Positions 1-6,016 of a DNA stretch of 7,582 bases are shown one piece after another. How positions within the stretch are numbered: the stretch's first letter is position 1; each line of letters begins with the position of its first letter. The stretch is from Pseudomonadota bacterium (GTDB lineage Bacteria; Pseudomonadota; Gammaproteobacteria; Steroidobacterales; Steroidobacteraceae): contig JAEZCR010000085.1 in assembly GCA_023433465.1 (NCBI GenBank), forward strand, positions 1 to 7,582. Reading direction: 5' to 3'. The position numbers were made by a program, and so were the translations under genes. The notes under the pieces are model-generated. The model did not search any database. It was not told where the DNA came from and saw nothing but the letters and a program-made list of their open reading frames with translations.

Positions 1-346
1 CGTCGAGCGGATCCCACCAGGCGACGCGCAAGAGTCGATCATCAGCCGCAATGGGTACGACTTCTCGCGCCCTGAGCAATGCCGGATTCAGCCCCTGCAC
101 CACTACCGCTGTCTCGGGGAGCTGGCTCACCACCTCCAGACCCGAGAACGCGGCCAGCTCGGCGAGCAACTGCTCCTCCGAAAGCACGCCCAGCTTCAGC
201 ACTACGGAGATGAGCCCCTCGCCCGTCTCGACGATCATCCGTTCGAGCCGTCGAGACGCCTCGACGTCGAGACGTCCCTGGTCTGCGAGCCGCTCGAGAA
301 ACTGTGTCTCGCGATCCGACATCCAAGGAGCAAACATTAATCCCAT
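1..346 (-). CDS. gspE: GspE-like type II secretion ATPase, N-terminal part (cut by window edge)
   Basis: This is the first 115 codons of a protein that runs off the left edge. The translation has the N-terminal domain of GspE/PilB/MshE-type assembly ATPases (T2SSE_N): helical segments with LGVLSEEQLLAELAAFSGLEVV, broken here as LGVLSEEQLLAEL and AAFSGLEVV, then the typical NPALLRAREVVPIAADDRLL and a closing WWDPLD, the equivalent of the usual ADPLD. The Walker A ATPase core is outside the window. In the family, GspE is a cytoplasmic hexameric ATPase that powers pseudopilus assembly. The ATG at 346 is chosen because GGAGGG ends 5 bases upstream. ATGs at 337 and 322 are weaker. The frame stays open upstream to 445 with a possible GTG at 418, which would add a stretch containing TKCTLP (see repeat). 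PilB or MshE cannot be excluded from the N-terminus alone. Confidence 0.8.
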   Translation of the reverse strand, partial: MGLMFAPWMSDRETQFLERLADQGRLDVEASRRLERMIVETGEGLISVVLKLGVLSEEQLLAELAAFSGLEVVSQLPETAVVVQGLNPALLRAREVVPIAADDRLLRVAWWDPLD

Positions 347-398
347 CGGTTCCCTCCGAACGGTTCGGGCTGGATCTTGGGTAAGCAGACCGGCGAGC

Positions 399-417
399 GG
401 CAATGTGCATTTCGTCA
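399..417 (-). repeat. 19-bp repeat, copy C (inverted relative to copy A)
   Basis: The minus strand reads TGACGAAATGCACATTGCC, identical over 19 bases to 2985-3003 on the plus strand. It lies 52 bases upstream of the gspE ATG and 122 bases upstream of the esterase ATG. On the minus strand, from a GTG at 418, it reads V-T-K-C-T-L-P-L-A-G and is in frame with gspE. It contains the imperfect palindrome core AATG-CA-CATT. The role is unknown: operator, peptide-coding segment or end of a mobile segment. Confidence 0.85.
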
Positions 418-464
418 CGGTGGTACACGCGACGTGCGCCAGAAGTCAGCACGCATTACCTGAA

Positions 465-494
465 TTGCTCCGCGTTTACCGGCGCGCGTACGAT
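465..494 (+). promoter_or_regulatory. weak sigma-70-like promoter candidate for the esterase
   Basis: TTGCTC (465-470) and TACGAT (489-494) are separated by 18 bases and would start transcription about 40 bases before the esterase ATG. The match is poor in both hexamers (3/6 and 4/6), so this is a candidate only. Confidence 0.25.
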
Positions 495-539
495 GAACTG
501 ACTTATGACCGCCACTGCGCGAACTACGGAATCAATGCC

Positions 540-1763
540 ATGAAGCGAGTTCTTATGGATGCTTCTCAACGCATTCGCATTGTAGCTCTGCTGCTCTGCT
601 GTGCCCTGCCGTTCGCCGCCTCTTTCGCATTCGCCGAAAGCTCGGACGGCATCACGATCGGAACCCGCAGAGTCGTGGAGTCTCGGGTGCTGGAGGAGGA
701 CAGGACGGTCTACATCTATCTTCCCGAGAGTTATCCGCAGAGCCGCGGTTACCGGCGATATCCCGTCTTGTATGTGAGAGACGGCGGCAAGTTCTTTCAC
801 TCGTTCACTGGCGCCGTGCAACACCTGAGCTCGGACGCAACGCCTCATGTGCCGGAGATGATCGTGGTGGCGATCGTCGAGACTGACAGAGTCCGGGATT
901 CATCGTCGACGCACTCATTGCAAGGCTTTACCGGCAAGACGGACGAGGGCTTCAAGACCAGCGGCGGTGGCGAGAAATTCCAGCGATTCCTCGAGCACGA
1001 GCTCGTGCCGTACATCGACAAGGAGTTCAGCACCTCGTCGTATCGGATCTATTGCGGCTATTCGTTCACCGGGCTGAACGTGATCGATGAGTTCCTCGAC
1101 GAGGACACCGTCTTTGACGCCTTCTTGATGATCGATCCTAGCTGGTGGTGGGACAACTACGTGATGGAAAGGCGGGCTGGCGTATCGCTGCCAAACCGCA
1201 AATTCAACCGCGCTCAACTGTTCATGGCCGCGACCAGCGAGTCTTACCCGGAGAAGTATTTCATCAAGGCGCGAGACGTAAGCTCATTGGCCCAGATGTT
1301 GCGGCGAACGAATCCCGCCGGACTCGAGTGGACGTTCGAGCGCTATGCGGACGAATCGCACCACTCCATGGCGCTGCGCGCTTTGAGCGACGGTCTCACG
1401 TATTTCTTTCGTGGCTACAAGCCCTCGCTGCACGAGTTGTACAACGAGCCCGAGAAACTCCGCCAGCGTTATGAATCGCTGTCCACGAGGCTCGGCGAGC
1501 AGTTTTTCCTGGGGGAGGACTTGTTGAGGTTCTTTGGAGAGCAATTTCTGCGCAACTTCAACGAGCCCGATCAGGCGATCCGCTATTTCGAGATGGCTGC
1601 AGACGCATACCCCGAGTCATGGGAGGCCTGGAGCGACTTGGGTGATGCATACGTGATCAAAGGGAACAAGCTCCAGGCGATCGCGCCATATGAAGAGTCC
1701 CTGCGGCTGAACCCGCAGAGCGAGAAGGCGAACAAGATATTGAAGTCACTGCGTGCCGACTGA
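540..1763 (+). CDS. secreted alpha/beta-hydrolase esterase with C-terminal TPR-like tail
   Basis: The product is a 407-residue predicted exported hydrolase of the putative-esterase family (PF00756; Fes/IroE/esterase D-like). Residues 1-32 look like a signal peptide (hydrophobic IVALLLCCALPFAASFAFA, likely cleavage AFA|ES). The enzyme domain spans about 35-295: an N-terminal strand with DRTVYIYLPESY, the PVLYVRDGG segment, the nucleophile elbow GYSFTG with Ser175, and a candidate catalytic His at 274 or 275 in ADESHHSM, followed by the usual ALSDGLTYFF helix. The elbow is G-x-S-x-T, not the canonical G-x-S-x-G. Residues about 340-404 form one to two TPR-like helical repeats (AIRYFEMAADAYPESWEAW; LGDAYVIKGNKLQAIAPYEESLRLNP in two parts). 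Substrate is unknown. The frame is open back to 51, but the ATG at 540 is preferred because it gives a clean signal peptide. An ATG at 555 is also possible, and no strong ribosome site is seen for either. Confidence 0.85.
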   Translation: MKRVLMDASQRIRIVALLLCCALPFAASFAFAESSDGITIGTRRVVESRVLEEDRTVYIYLPESYPQSRGYRRYPVLYVRDGGKFFHSFTGAVQHLSSDATPHVPEMIVVAIVETDRVRDSSSTHSLQGFTGKTDEGFKTSGGGEKFQRFLEHELVPYIDKEFSTSSYRIYCGYSFTGLNVIDEFLDEDTVFDAFLMIDPSWWWDNYVMERRAGVSLPNRKFNRAQLFMAATSESYPEKYFIKARDVSSLAQMLRRTNPAGLEWTFERYADESHHSMALRALSDGLTYFFRGYKPSLHELYNEPEKLRQRYESLSTRLGEQFFLGEDLLRFFGEQFLRNFNEPDQAIRYFEMAADAYPESWEAWSDLGDAYVIKGNKLQAIAPYEESLRLNPQSEKANKILKSLRAD

Positions 1764-2008
1764 CGAAGCGATTCGGCGCGAGATCAGGGCTGGCGTCGAA
1801 TTCTGGGGATCGGAGCGCGATGGCCAGCTCATACGTGTGATGGGAATACAGGCAGTACGCGACGTGGACCTGATCCGTCACGCGCATGTGCGGCCTGACT
1901 GCCGGCGGCAGGGCGTCGGAGCGGCACTGATCGACGATACCGGAGCGGCAGATCGAAACGTCAGTCGTGCTCGTGAGTGACTCTCCAGCCGTATCCGTTG
2001 GCGGTTGA
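1753..2008 (+). pseudogene. GNAT acetyltransferase remnant, truncated at both ends and frameshifted
   Basis: A frame from a GTG at 1753, overlapping the last codons of the esterase, reads IRREIRAGVEFWGSE, then GQLIRVMGIQAVRDVDLIRHAHVRP and CRRQGVGAALI. This matches the middle of small GNAT N-acetyltransferases, including the acetyl-CoA binding motif A (here RRQGVGAAL). Intact members are about 150-170 residues and have a further beta-alpha region before this point, and that is absent because the esterase occupies it. After ALID the frame degenerates and stops at 1978-1980. The next frame (from 1943) continues with ERQIETSVVLV, which resembles the following GNAT strand, and then loses resemblance and stops at 2006-2008. 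A frameshift or small deletion near 1930-1943 plus loss of both ends explains this. A functional 75-residue protein is unlikely. Confidence 0.75.
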
Positions 2009-2017
2009 AAGCCGCCG
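1999..2017. terminator. GC-rich hairpin between convergent genes, possible terminator
   Basis: GGCGGT (2000-2005) pairs with GCCGCC (2011-2016, one G-U) around a 5-base loop TGAAA. It lies between the end of the esterase/GNAT remnant and the stop of the oppositely oriented beta-lactamase gene. There is no T-run on either side, so intrinsic termination is uncertain. Confidence 0.3.
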
Positions 2018-2032
2018 GCGGGGTTCCTCAGG

Positions 2033-2929
2033 TCATTCGGCGGCGTCGGCGCGCTGTTTCACCAATGCCGTCTTGAATGCCGTCTCGGAAGCGGCGACGA
2101 ACTGTCTATAGCCTTCAGGGTCGACAAAAGTGCGCGGACCCATCTGCGGATACTGCTGCAGCTTGGCAAGCAAATCGAAATAGCCCCCGTGGGCTCCAAG
2201 AAACACATCGCAGGGCAGCGCACGCGATGCTGCAAACGTGTGTTCGAAATCACCGGCGATACCCGGATAGCTAGCCGGGTGGCCGGCGCTGGCGACGAAG
2301 CGATACTCCGACCAGAAGCCTGCTCCTCCGACAATGACGATATTCCGCACTGTCCCTGCCGGCTCGCCTGGAAGATGAGAGCGCATTGTCCACGTCGTGG
2401 TTCCGCGCGTATGCCCAGCGGTTTTATGGGCCGTCAAAGTCACACCCCCGAGGCTAACCGAGTCTCCGTCACGCAGAACCCGGTCCACGCGTGCGGGAGC
2501 GTACAACCTCTCATCGGGCGGCGAAGGCGAGGTGAAGTCCGCCTTTCCTCCCGTTTCAACCATTTCTACGTCGCCATCCATCACCATGTTCCTGGCATGT
2601 GTCTCGCGGATGATGGCCGCGACACCACCCATGTGATCAGCGTGCGCCTGGCTGTTGAGCAGAATCCTGGTTTCGCTCCAGCGAAAGCCTAGCTTCTCCA
2701 CACTTGCGCGGATCTGCGGTGGCGAGCTGGCGAGGTTCGCATTGATGAGGATATTGCCTTTTGGCGTAACCGCGAGGTAGCTGGCAAGATCCTGGCTCCC
2801 CACGTAGTAGATATTGTCTGCGATTTGAAATGGAGCGACGGGAGTCGTCCAGGAAGCGGGAACTTCCGCGTGGGCCATCTCTTGGCTGAAGAAAGCAAGT
2901 AAGGCCAGACAAGTGACGAGAGCGCGCAT
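2033..2929 (-). CDS. subclass B3-type metallo-beta-lactamase with Gln at zinc-ligand position 116
   Basis: The product is a 298-residue exported MBL-fold hydrolase. Residues 1-21 form a signal peptide ending AHA|EVP. The mature start APFQIADNIYYVGSQDLASY is the usual B3 beginning. The metal motif reads S-Q-A-H-A-D-H (Gln94, His96, Asp98, His99), where most B3 enzymes have H-x-H-x-D-H. His173 in TAGHTRGTTTW and His247 in LGAHGGYFDL supply the remaining ligands, and both surrounding motifs are typical of B3. Gln at the first position is known from GOB-type enzymes, which remain active. ILIN, not ILID, in the early strand also recalls GOB. Beta-lactam hydrolysis in the periplasm is therefore plausible but not proven, since other B3-like proteins have other substrates. 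The ATG at 2929 is preferred because AAGGA ends 5 bases upstream. The adjacent ATG at 2932 and one at 2962 are alternatives. The gene lies 82 bases after the SGNH hydrolase, probably in one operon. Confidence 0.85.
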   Translation of the reverse strand: MRALVTCLALLAFFSQEMAHAEVPASWTTPVAPFQIADNIYYVGSQDLASYLAVTPKGNILINANLASSPPQIRASVEKLGFRWSETRILLNSQAHADHMGGVAAIIRETHARNMVMDGDVEMVETGGKADFTSPSPPDERLYAPARVDRVLRDGDSVSLGGVTLTAHKTAGHTRGTTTWTMRSHLPGEPAGTVRNIVIVGGAGFWSEYRFVASAGHPASYPGIAGDFEHTFAASRALPCDVFLGAHGGYFDLLAKLQQYPQMGPRTFVDPEGYRQFVAASETAFKTALVKQRADAAE

Positions 2930-2983
2930 CATCTTCCTTGGCAGAATGGCTAGAGAATAGTTCATCGCACCGACGAATCGCAG

Positions 2984-3021
2984 ATGACGAAATGCACATT
3001 GCCATTCACGGCTATTTCGTA
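2984..3021 (+). repeat. 19-bp repeat, copy A, with extension shared with copy B
   Basis: Bases 2985-3003 are TGACGAAATGCACATTGCC. An exact inverted copy is at 399-417, and a 17/19 copy is at 7434-7452. Over the longer 38-base span, 31 bases match 7433-7470. Read from 2984, the plus strand encodes the 12-residue frame M-T-K-C-T-L-P-F-T-A-I-S with a stop at 3020-3022, but no ribosome site precedes it. The copy lies between the SGNH gene and the beta-lactamase, 55 bases before the latter's ATG, and its right end overlaps the last SGNH codons. ACGAAAT (2987-2993) and ATTTCGT (3014-3020) form a 7-bp inverted repeat around it. Confidence 0.85.
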
Positions 3022-4565
3022 GTCTCCCGAAACACCTGCAGATCGATGGCCGCTGCCATGGCCTCGTAGCCTGCGTCATTCGGGTGCAGGTGATCGCCGC
3101 TGTCGTACGCCGGCGCGAGATGATCGGGGCGCGCGGGATCGCCCATCAGTCGCTCAAAATCGACCACGGCATCAAACTCGCCGGAGGTTCGAATCCACGC
3201 ATTCACTTCGTTCCGCTTGGCTCGAGCTTCCGGAGTGTGAACGAAGGGCTTCTGGACTCCCGCCTTCGGTAACAGCGTCGCGCCGTAGACTTTTATGCCT
3301 GCGGCGTGTGCGCGCGCGATGATCTGCTGCATACCCGCGATGATTTGTGTCGCCGATACCTTGTCCCTCTGTGTATCGAGCATGTCAGCGGCGCTTATGT
3401 CGTTGCTGCCCGAGAGCAACACGATCCAACGTATGCCCGGCTTGCTCAGGACGTCGCGTTCGAAGCGGGACAGCATGCTCGGTCCGACGAATGGGCTCGA
3501 CGCGTCGTTCAGGAGCCGATTGCCGGCGATGCCGGAGTTGACTACGGCGATCGAGGCCAGCGCAGGGTCGGCCTGCAAGCGTTCGGCCAGCGCATCAGGC
3601 CAGCGCCTGTTGCCATCGAGCGCCGAGCCGACACCGTCGGTGATCGAGTCGCCGATGACCACGATAGTGCGTGCGTCAGCGGTGGCCGCGACCTCCATGT
3701 CGGTCAGAAAGTATCGACTCGAATCGGTCTCACTTCCTGCCAGCTTTGTAGCGGTGGTGACATCACCGTTCGCGATGTAAGCCGTCTGCATTCCAACGCC
3801 GTGCCACGTCGACGCCTTGCCGCTGTCGACCACGTACAAGCTGATCGCGATCTGCTCGAGTGCGGCGACGGGAAACGCGACAGGGTCACTCAGAATGTCG
3901 GCGCCTTGCGCAATGGTAACGGTCGGTTGGCCGCCGAACGTGACTGCCCGATCCGTTCCGGGCTGGATCGCGGATTCGCCCGCGCCGTGCGCGACACTCA
4001 CCGGACCGATCGTAATCGGCCCCGTGCCAAACAAGTTCGACAGACGCAGGCGCACACTCGAGCCGCCGATACTCCCACGAACGATCTGACGGATCGTTTT
4101 TCCAGACACCGGCGGACCTTCCTGATCTGGAGCTGCGGACCACCCGCTGACCCAACGATGCGCGCGTCGGCGCAGGTCTATTCCCTGGGCAAGTTCAGCC
4201 GGCCCGCCGACAACCCTCGCGCCGCCGAGATCGAGCGTGCGCGGCGCCGATACCTCCTCGATCGAAGAGTCGGGCAGGATTCCGATCCTCAAACGTGTCC
4301 CTCGGGAGGTCGAAATGCGCTGCGGCTGCAGCGCGTCGCCCGCCCTCCGATAGTCTTCATAAACGTAACGGTTGTCGCCGGCTGTAGCGCCATTCACGAG
4401 CTTCGTCGTCGGGTCGATGCTCAGCTTGATGGCTGGTGCATTCGCCGCGGGTGCTAGCGTGCGCACGCTCGCTTCGAATATGACTCGCGCGTCGAGGGCC
4501 GCCGCGGGCCTGGCTCCGAACGTCAGGCACAACAATGCAAGCGAGACACGTAGCAGGGTTATCAT
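3012..4565 (-). CDS. secreted SGNH/GDSL hydrolase, XynE-like
   Basis: The product is a 517-residue predicted exported esterase or lipase-like hydrolase. Residues 1-23 look like a signal peptide (cleavage near PAAA|LD). Residues about 24-135 form an N-terminal extension that I do not recognise. About 137-295 is the beta-rich domain found ahead of the catalytic domain in XynE-like SGNH proteins, with HRWVSGWSAAPDQ, IRQIVRGSIGGSSVRLRLSN and FGTGPITIG. The SGNH domain spans 300-512. Block I is IGDSITDG with nucleophile Ser307, block II is NSGIAGNR (Gly345), block III is GSND (Asn388), and block V is DHLHPNDAGY with Asp491 and His494 completing the triad. The family removes acyl or acetyl groups from carbohydrates and related esters, but the substrate here is unknown. 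The ATG at 4565 gives a clean signal peptide and has AAGGAAG about 10 bases upstream. It is first in a likely operon with the beta-lactamase and divergent from the regulator at 4666. Confidence 0.88.
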   Translation of the reverse strand: MITLLRVSLALLCLTFGARPAAALDARVIFEASVRTLAPAANAPAIKLSIDPTTKLVNGATAGDNRYVYEDYRRAGDALQPQRISTSRGTRLRIGILPDSSIEEVSAPRTLDLGGARVVGGPAELAQGIDLRRRAHRWVSGWSAAPDQEGPPVSGKTIRQIVRGSIGGSSVRLRLSNLFGTGPITIGPVSVAHGAGESAIQPGTDRAVTFGGQPTVTIAQGADILSDPVAFPVAALEQIAISLYVVDSGKASTWHGVGMQTAYIANGDVTTATKLAGSETDSSRYFLTDMEVAATADARTIVVIGDSITDGVGSALDGNRRWPDALAERLQADPALASIAVVNSGIAGNRLLNDASSPFVGPSMLSRFERDVLSKPGIRWIVLLSGSNDISAADMLDTQRDKVSATQIIAGMQQIIARAHAAGIKVYGATLLPKAGVQKPFVHTPEARAKRNEVNAWIRTSGEFDAVVDFERLMGDPARPDHLAPAYDSGDHLHPNDAGYEAMAAAIDLQVFRETTK

Positions 4566-4628
4566 TGACTGAGGGCTTCCTTGATCGAATGGCTGTCGCG
4601 GCAGCGTGGATCGCCGCGATACGAAAGT

Positions 4629-4670
4629 CCTGATTCGGCCCCTGAAATGCCCTGAATACTTCTGAATGAG
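4629..4670 (+). promoter_or_regulatory. 10-bp-period direct repeats, candidate operator of the winged-helix regulator
   Basis: CCTGAAATGC (4641-4650), CCTGAATACT (4651-4660) and TCTGAATGAG (4661-4670) are tandem 10-mers sharing yCTGAA. A related CCTGAT begins 12 bases earlier at 4629. They fill the regulator-proximal end of the 100-bp divergent gap and run across the regulator's ATG (4666). OmpR/PhoB-type winged helices commonly bind head-to-tail half-sites with a 10- or 11-bp period, so control of both divergent units is a reasonable inference. Confidence 0.5.
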
Positions 4671-5616
4671 CGAGAGTGAGCGCGTGGATCGTCCCGTGAC
4701 TGCTGCCCGGCTGCGTGTCGGCGCTTGGTGTGTGGACCCGGTTGCCGGGCAGATTTCGCGCGACGGCGAGACGATTCGAGTCGACGCGCGGGCGATGCGC
4801 CTGTTGCAGTACCTCGCGGAGCGCAGCGGCCAAGTCATCAGCGTGGACGAGCTGCTCGACCGAGTCTGGTCCGGCGTCGTAGTCACACCGGATTCTGTGT
4901 ACCAAGCCGTCGCGTCGTTGCGGCGCATGCTCGGGGACGATCCCAAGCAGCCAACGTACATTGCCACAGTACCGCGGCTCGGCTACCGGTTGGTCGCGCC
5001 GGTCGGCCCATGGATCGATCCGGCGACCACGGCAGATCCGGCGCCGATTTCAGACGGCGAGCTGCGGGACGTTGCCGCGCCGAATGCGGGACGCCGAGCA
5101 TCTCATGGCAGGCGCAAACTACTGGCGGGCGCGACTCTTGGACTCGTGCTTCTCGCCGCACTGGCGTTTTTCACCGGCAAGATCGCGCATGACACGAAGG
5201 CAGCACCTCCTGCCGCCGCGACCGCATCGGCAAGGTCGGTTGCCGTATTGGCGTTCCTCGACCTGACCGAGGAGATGGATCAGGAGTATTTCGGCGATGC
5301 CATGACCGAGGACCTCATCGACCAGCTCAGCAGAACTCCCGGTCTGCGCGTGTCCCCGCCACGATCTTCTTTCTATTTCAAGAACAAGCAGGCGACGGTC
5401 GGCGAGATCGCCGACGCGCTCGAGGTCGCTTACGTTCTCGACGGCAGCCTGCGCGAGTCCGGCTCGACGTTGCGAGTGACTGCACGGCTGATCCGCGCCG
5501 ATGGCGGATTCATCGTCTGGTCGCAAAGTTACGAACGGCCGCTCGATGATATGACCATGATTCGCGATGACATCGTCAACCACGTGATCGAAGCGCTGCG
5601 GTCGCGGCGATCATGA
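4666..5616 (+). CDS. ToxR/CadC-like membrane-anchored winged-helix regulator with TolB-like domain
   Basis: The product is a 316-residue predicted inner-membrane transcription regulator. Residues about 15-110 are an OmpR/PhoB-type winged helix: RLRVGAWCVDP, DARAMRLLQYLAERSGQVIS, the ELLDRVWSGVVVTPDSVYQAV recognition region (in two parts ELLDRVW and TPDSVYQAVASLRRMLGDD), and the wing TYIATVPRLGYRLVAP. Residues about 151-172 form one transmembrane helix after the basic stop GRRASHGRRK. Residues about 188-310 are the periplasmic TolB-like domain of COG5616-type proteins (SVAVLAFLDLTEEMDQEYFGDAM; VAYVLDGSLRESGSTLRVTARLI). Related proteins often continue into several TPR repeats, which are absent here. 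No good ribosome site precedes the ATG at 4666. An in-frame GTG at 4684 with purine-rich GAGAGTGAG before it is a realistic alternative. It is divergent from the SGNH/beta-lactamase operon, and autoregulation is suggested by the repeats at its start. Confidence 0.85.
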   Translation: MSESERVDRPVTAARLRVGAWCVDPVAGQISRDGETIRVDARAMRLLQYLAERSGQVISVDELLDRVWSGVVVTPDSVYQAVASLRRMLGDDPKQPTYIATVPRLGYRLVAPVGPWIDPATTADPAPISDGELRDVAAPNAGRRASHGRRKLLAGATLGLVLLAALAFFTGKIAHDTKAAPPAAATASARSVAVLAFLDLTEEMDQEYFGDAMTEDLIDQLSRTPGLRVSPPRSSFYFKNKQATVGEIADALEVAYVLDGSLRESGSTLRVTARLIRADGGFIVWSQSYERPLDDMTMIRDDIVNHVIEALRSRRS

Positions 5617-5994
5617 TCCAGTAACGCCACCGCTCGCTGATGCTCGACGGTCGGCGCGCGCCGCCAATGACGACTGTGCCTGCTCGAAGTCCATGAATCC
5701 CTCCTCAATGGTTGGGAGGATCTGGACAATCTCGAAATAGGGCTCGCTGATCAAGGGCGAGTCGCGCAGATGCTCCATGAAGAAGTAGTACTGCCGTGGA
5801 TCAGCGGTTTCGACCATCATCACGTCACTGCAGGTCGACGTGAACGCCTCGGCATCGAAGTAGCGCATCTTCAGGGCTACCTGCCCAGCCAGCAGCGGCG
5901 CCAGGTGTTCGGCACTCAAGGCTCTGCGACGTTCGCGCGTCAATCTCAGCCAGGCAGGCGTGGCCCGCAGCAGGACGATGAAGACATACCGCAT
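5611..5994 (-). CDS. darcynin-family protein
   Basis: The product is a small 127-residue cytosolic protein with no signal peptide. It resembles the darcynin family (PF17074) along most of its length: MRYVFIVLLRATPAWLRLTR at the start, MRYFDAEAFTSTCSDVMMVE in the middle, then YYFFMEHLRDSPLISEPYFE and IVQILPTIEEGFMDFE. The overall ferredoxin-like or dimeric alpha-beta look is an inference, and no biochemical role is firmly known for the family. The C-terminal 20 residues (AARADRRASASGGVTGS) are low-complexity. The ATG at 5994 is chosen because the family consensus starts there. A GTG at 6024 is in frame but would overlap the SDR stop. It sits 22 bases after the SDR gene, so the two are very likely cotranscribed. 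Its stop abuts the regulator's stop on the other strand. Confidence 0.75.
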   Translation of the reverse strand: MRYVFIVLLRATPAWLRLTRERRRALSAEHLAPLLAGQVALKMRYFDAEAFTSTCSDVMMVETADPRQYYFFMEHLRDSPLISEPYFEIVQILPTIEEGFMDFEQAQSSLAARADRRASASGGVTGS

Positions 5995-6016
5995 TCGTTG
6001 GATCTCTTCGTTGAAC

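Noticed and set aside
399..417. Sigma-54 promoter in GGCAATGTGCATT
   Set aside because: The GG and GC elements are 6 bases apart, not 10, so the -24/-12 spacing fails.
42..452. Arg/Gly/Ala-rich open frame on the minus strand
   Set aside because: It overlaps the gspE start in another frame, has low-complexity GC-driven composition, and shows no domain.
51..539. Extension of the esterase to an upstream ATG at 51
   Set aside because: It would overlap gspE on the other strand and bury the signal peptide. The added residues are Ser/Arg-rich without domain features.
2930..3079. Longer N-terminus for the beta-lactamase starting at 3079
   Set aside because: It would overlap the SGNH coding end and hide the signal peptide; the ATG at 2929 has a good ribosome site.
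3306..4457. Long plus-strand open frame inside the SGNH gene
   Set aside because: It is antisense to a gene with complete SGNH motifs; its composition is typical of a GC-rich shadow frame.
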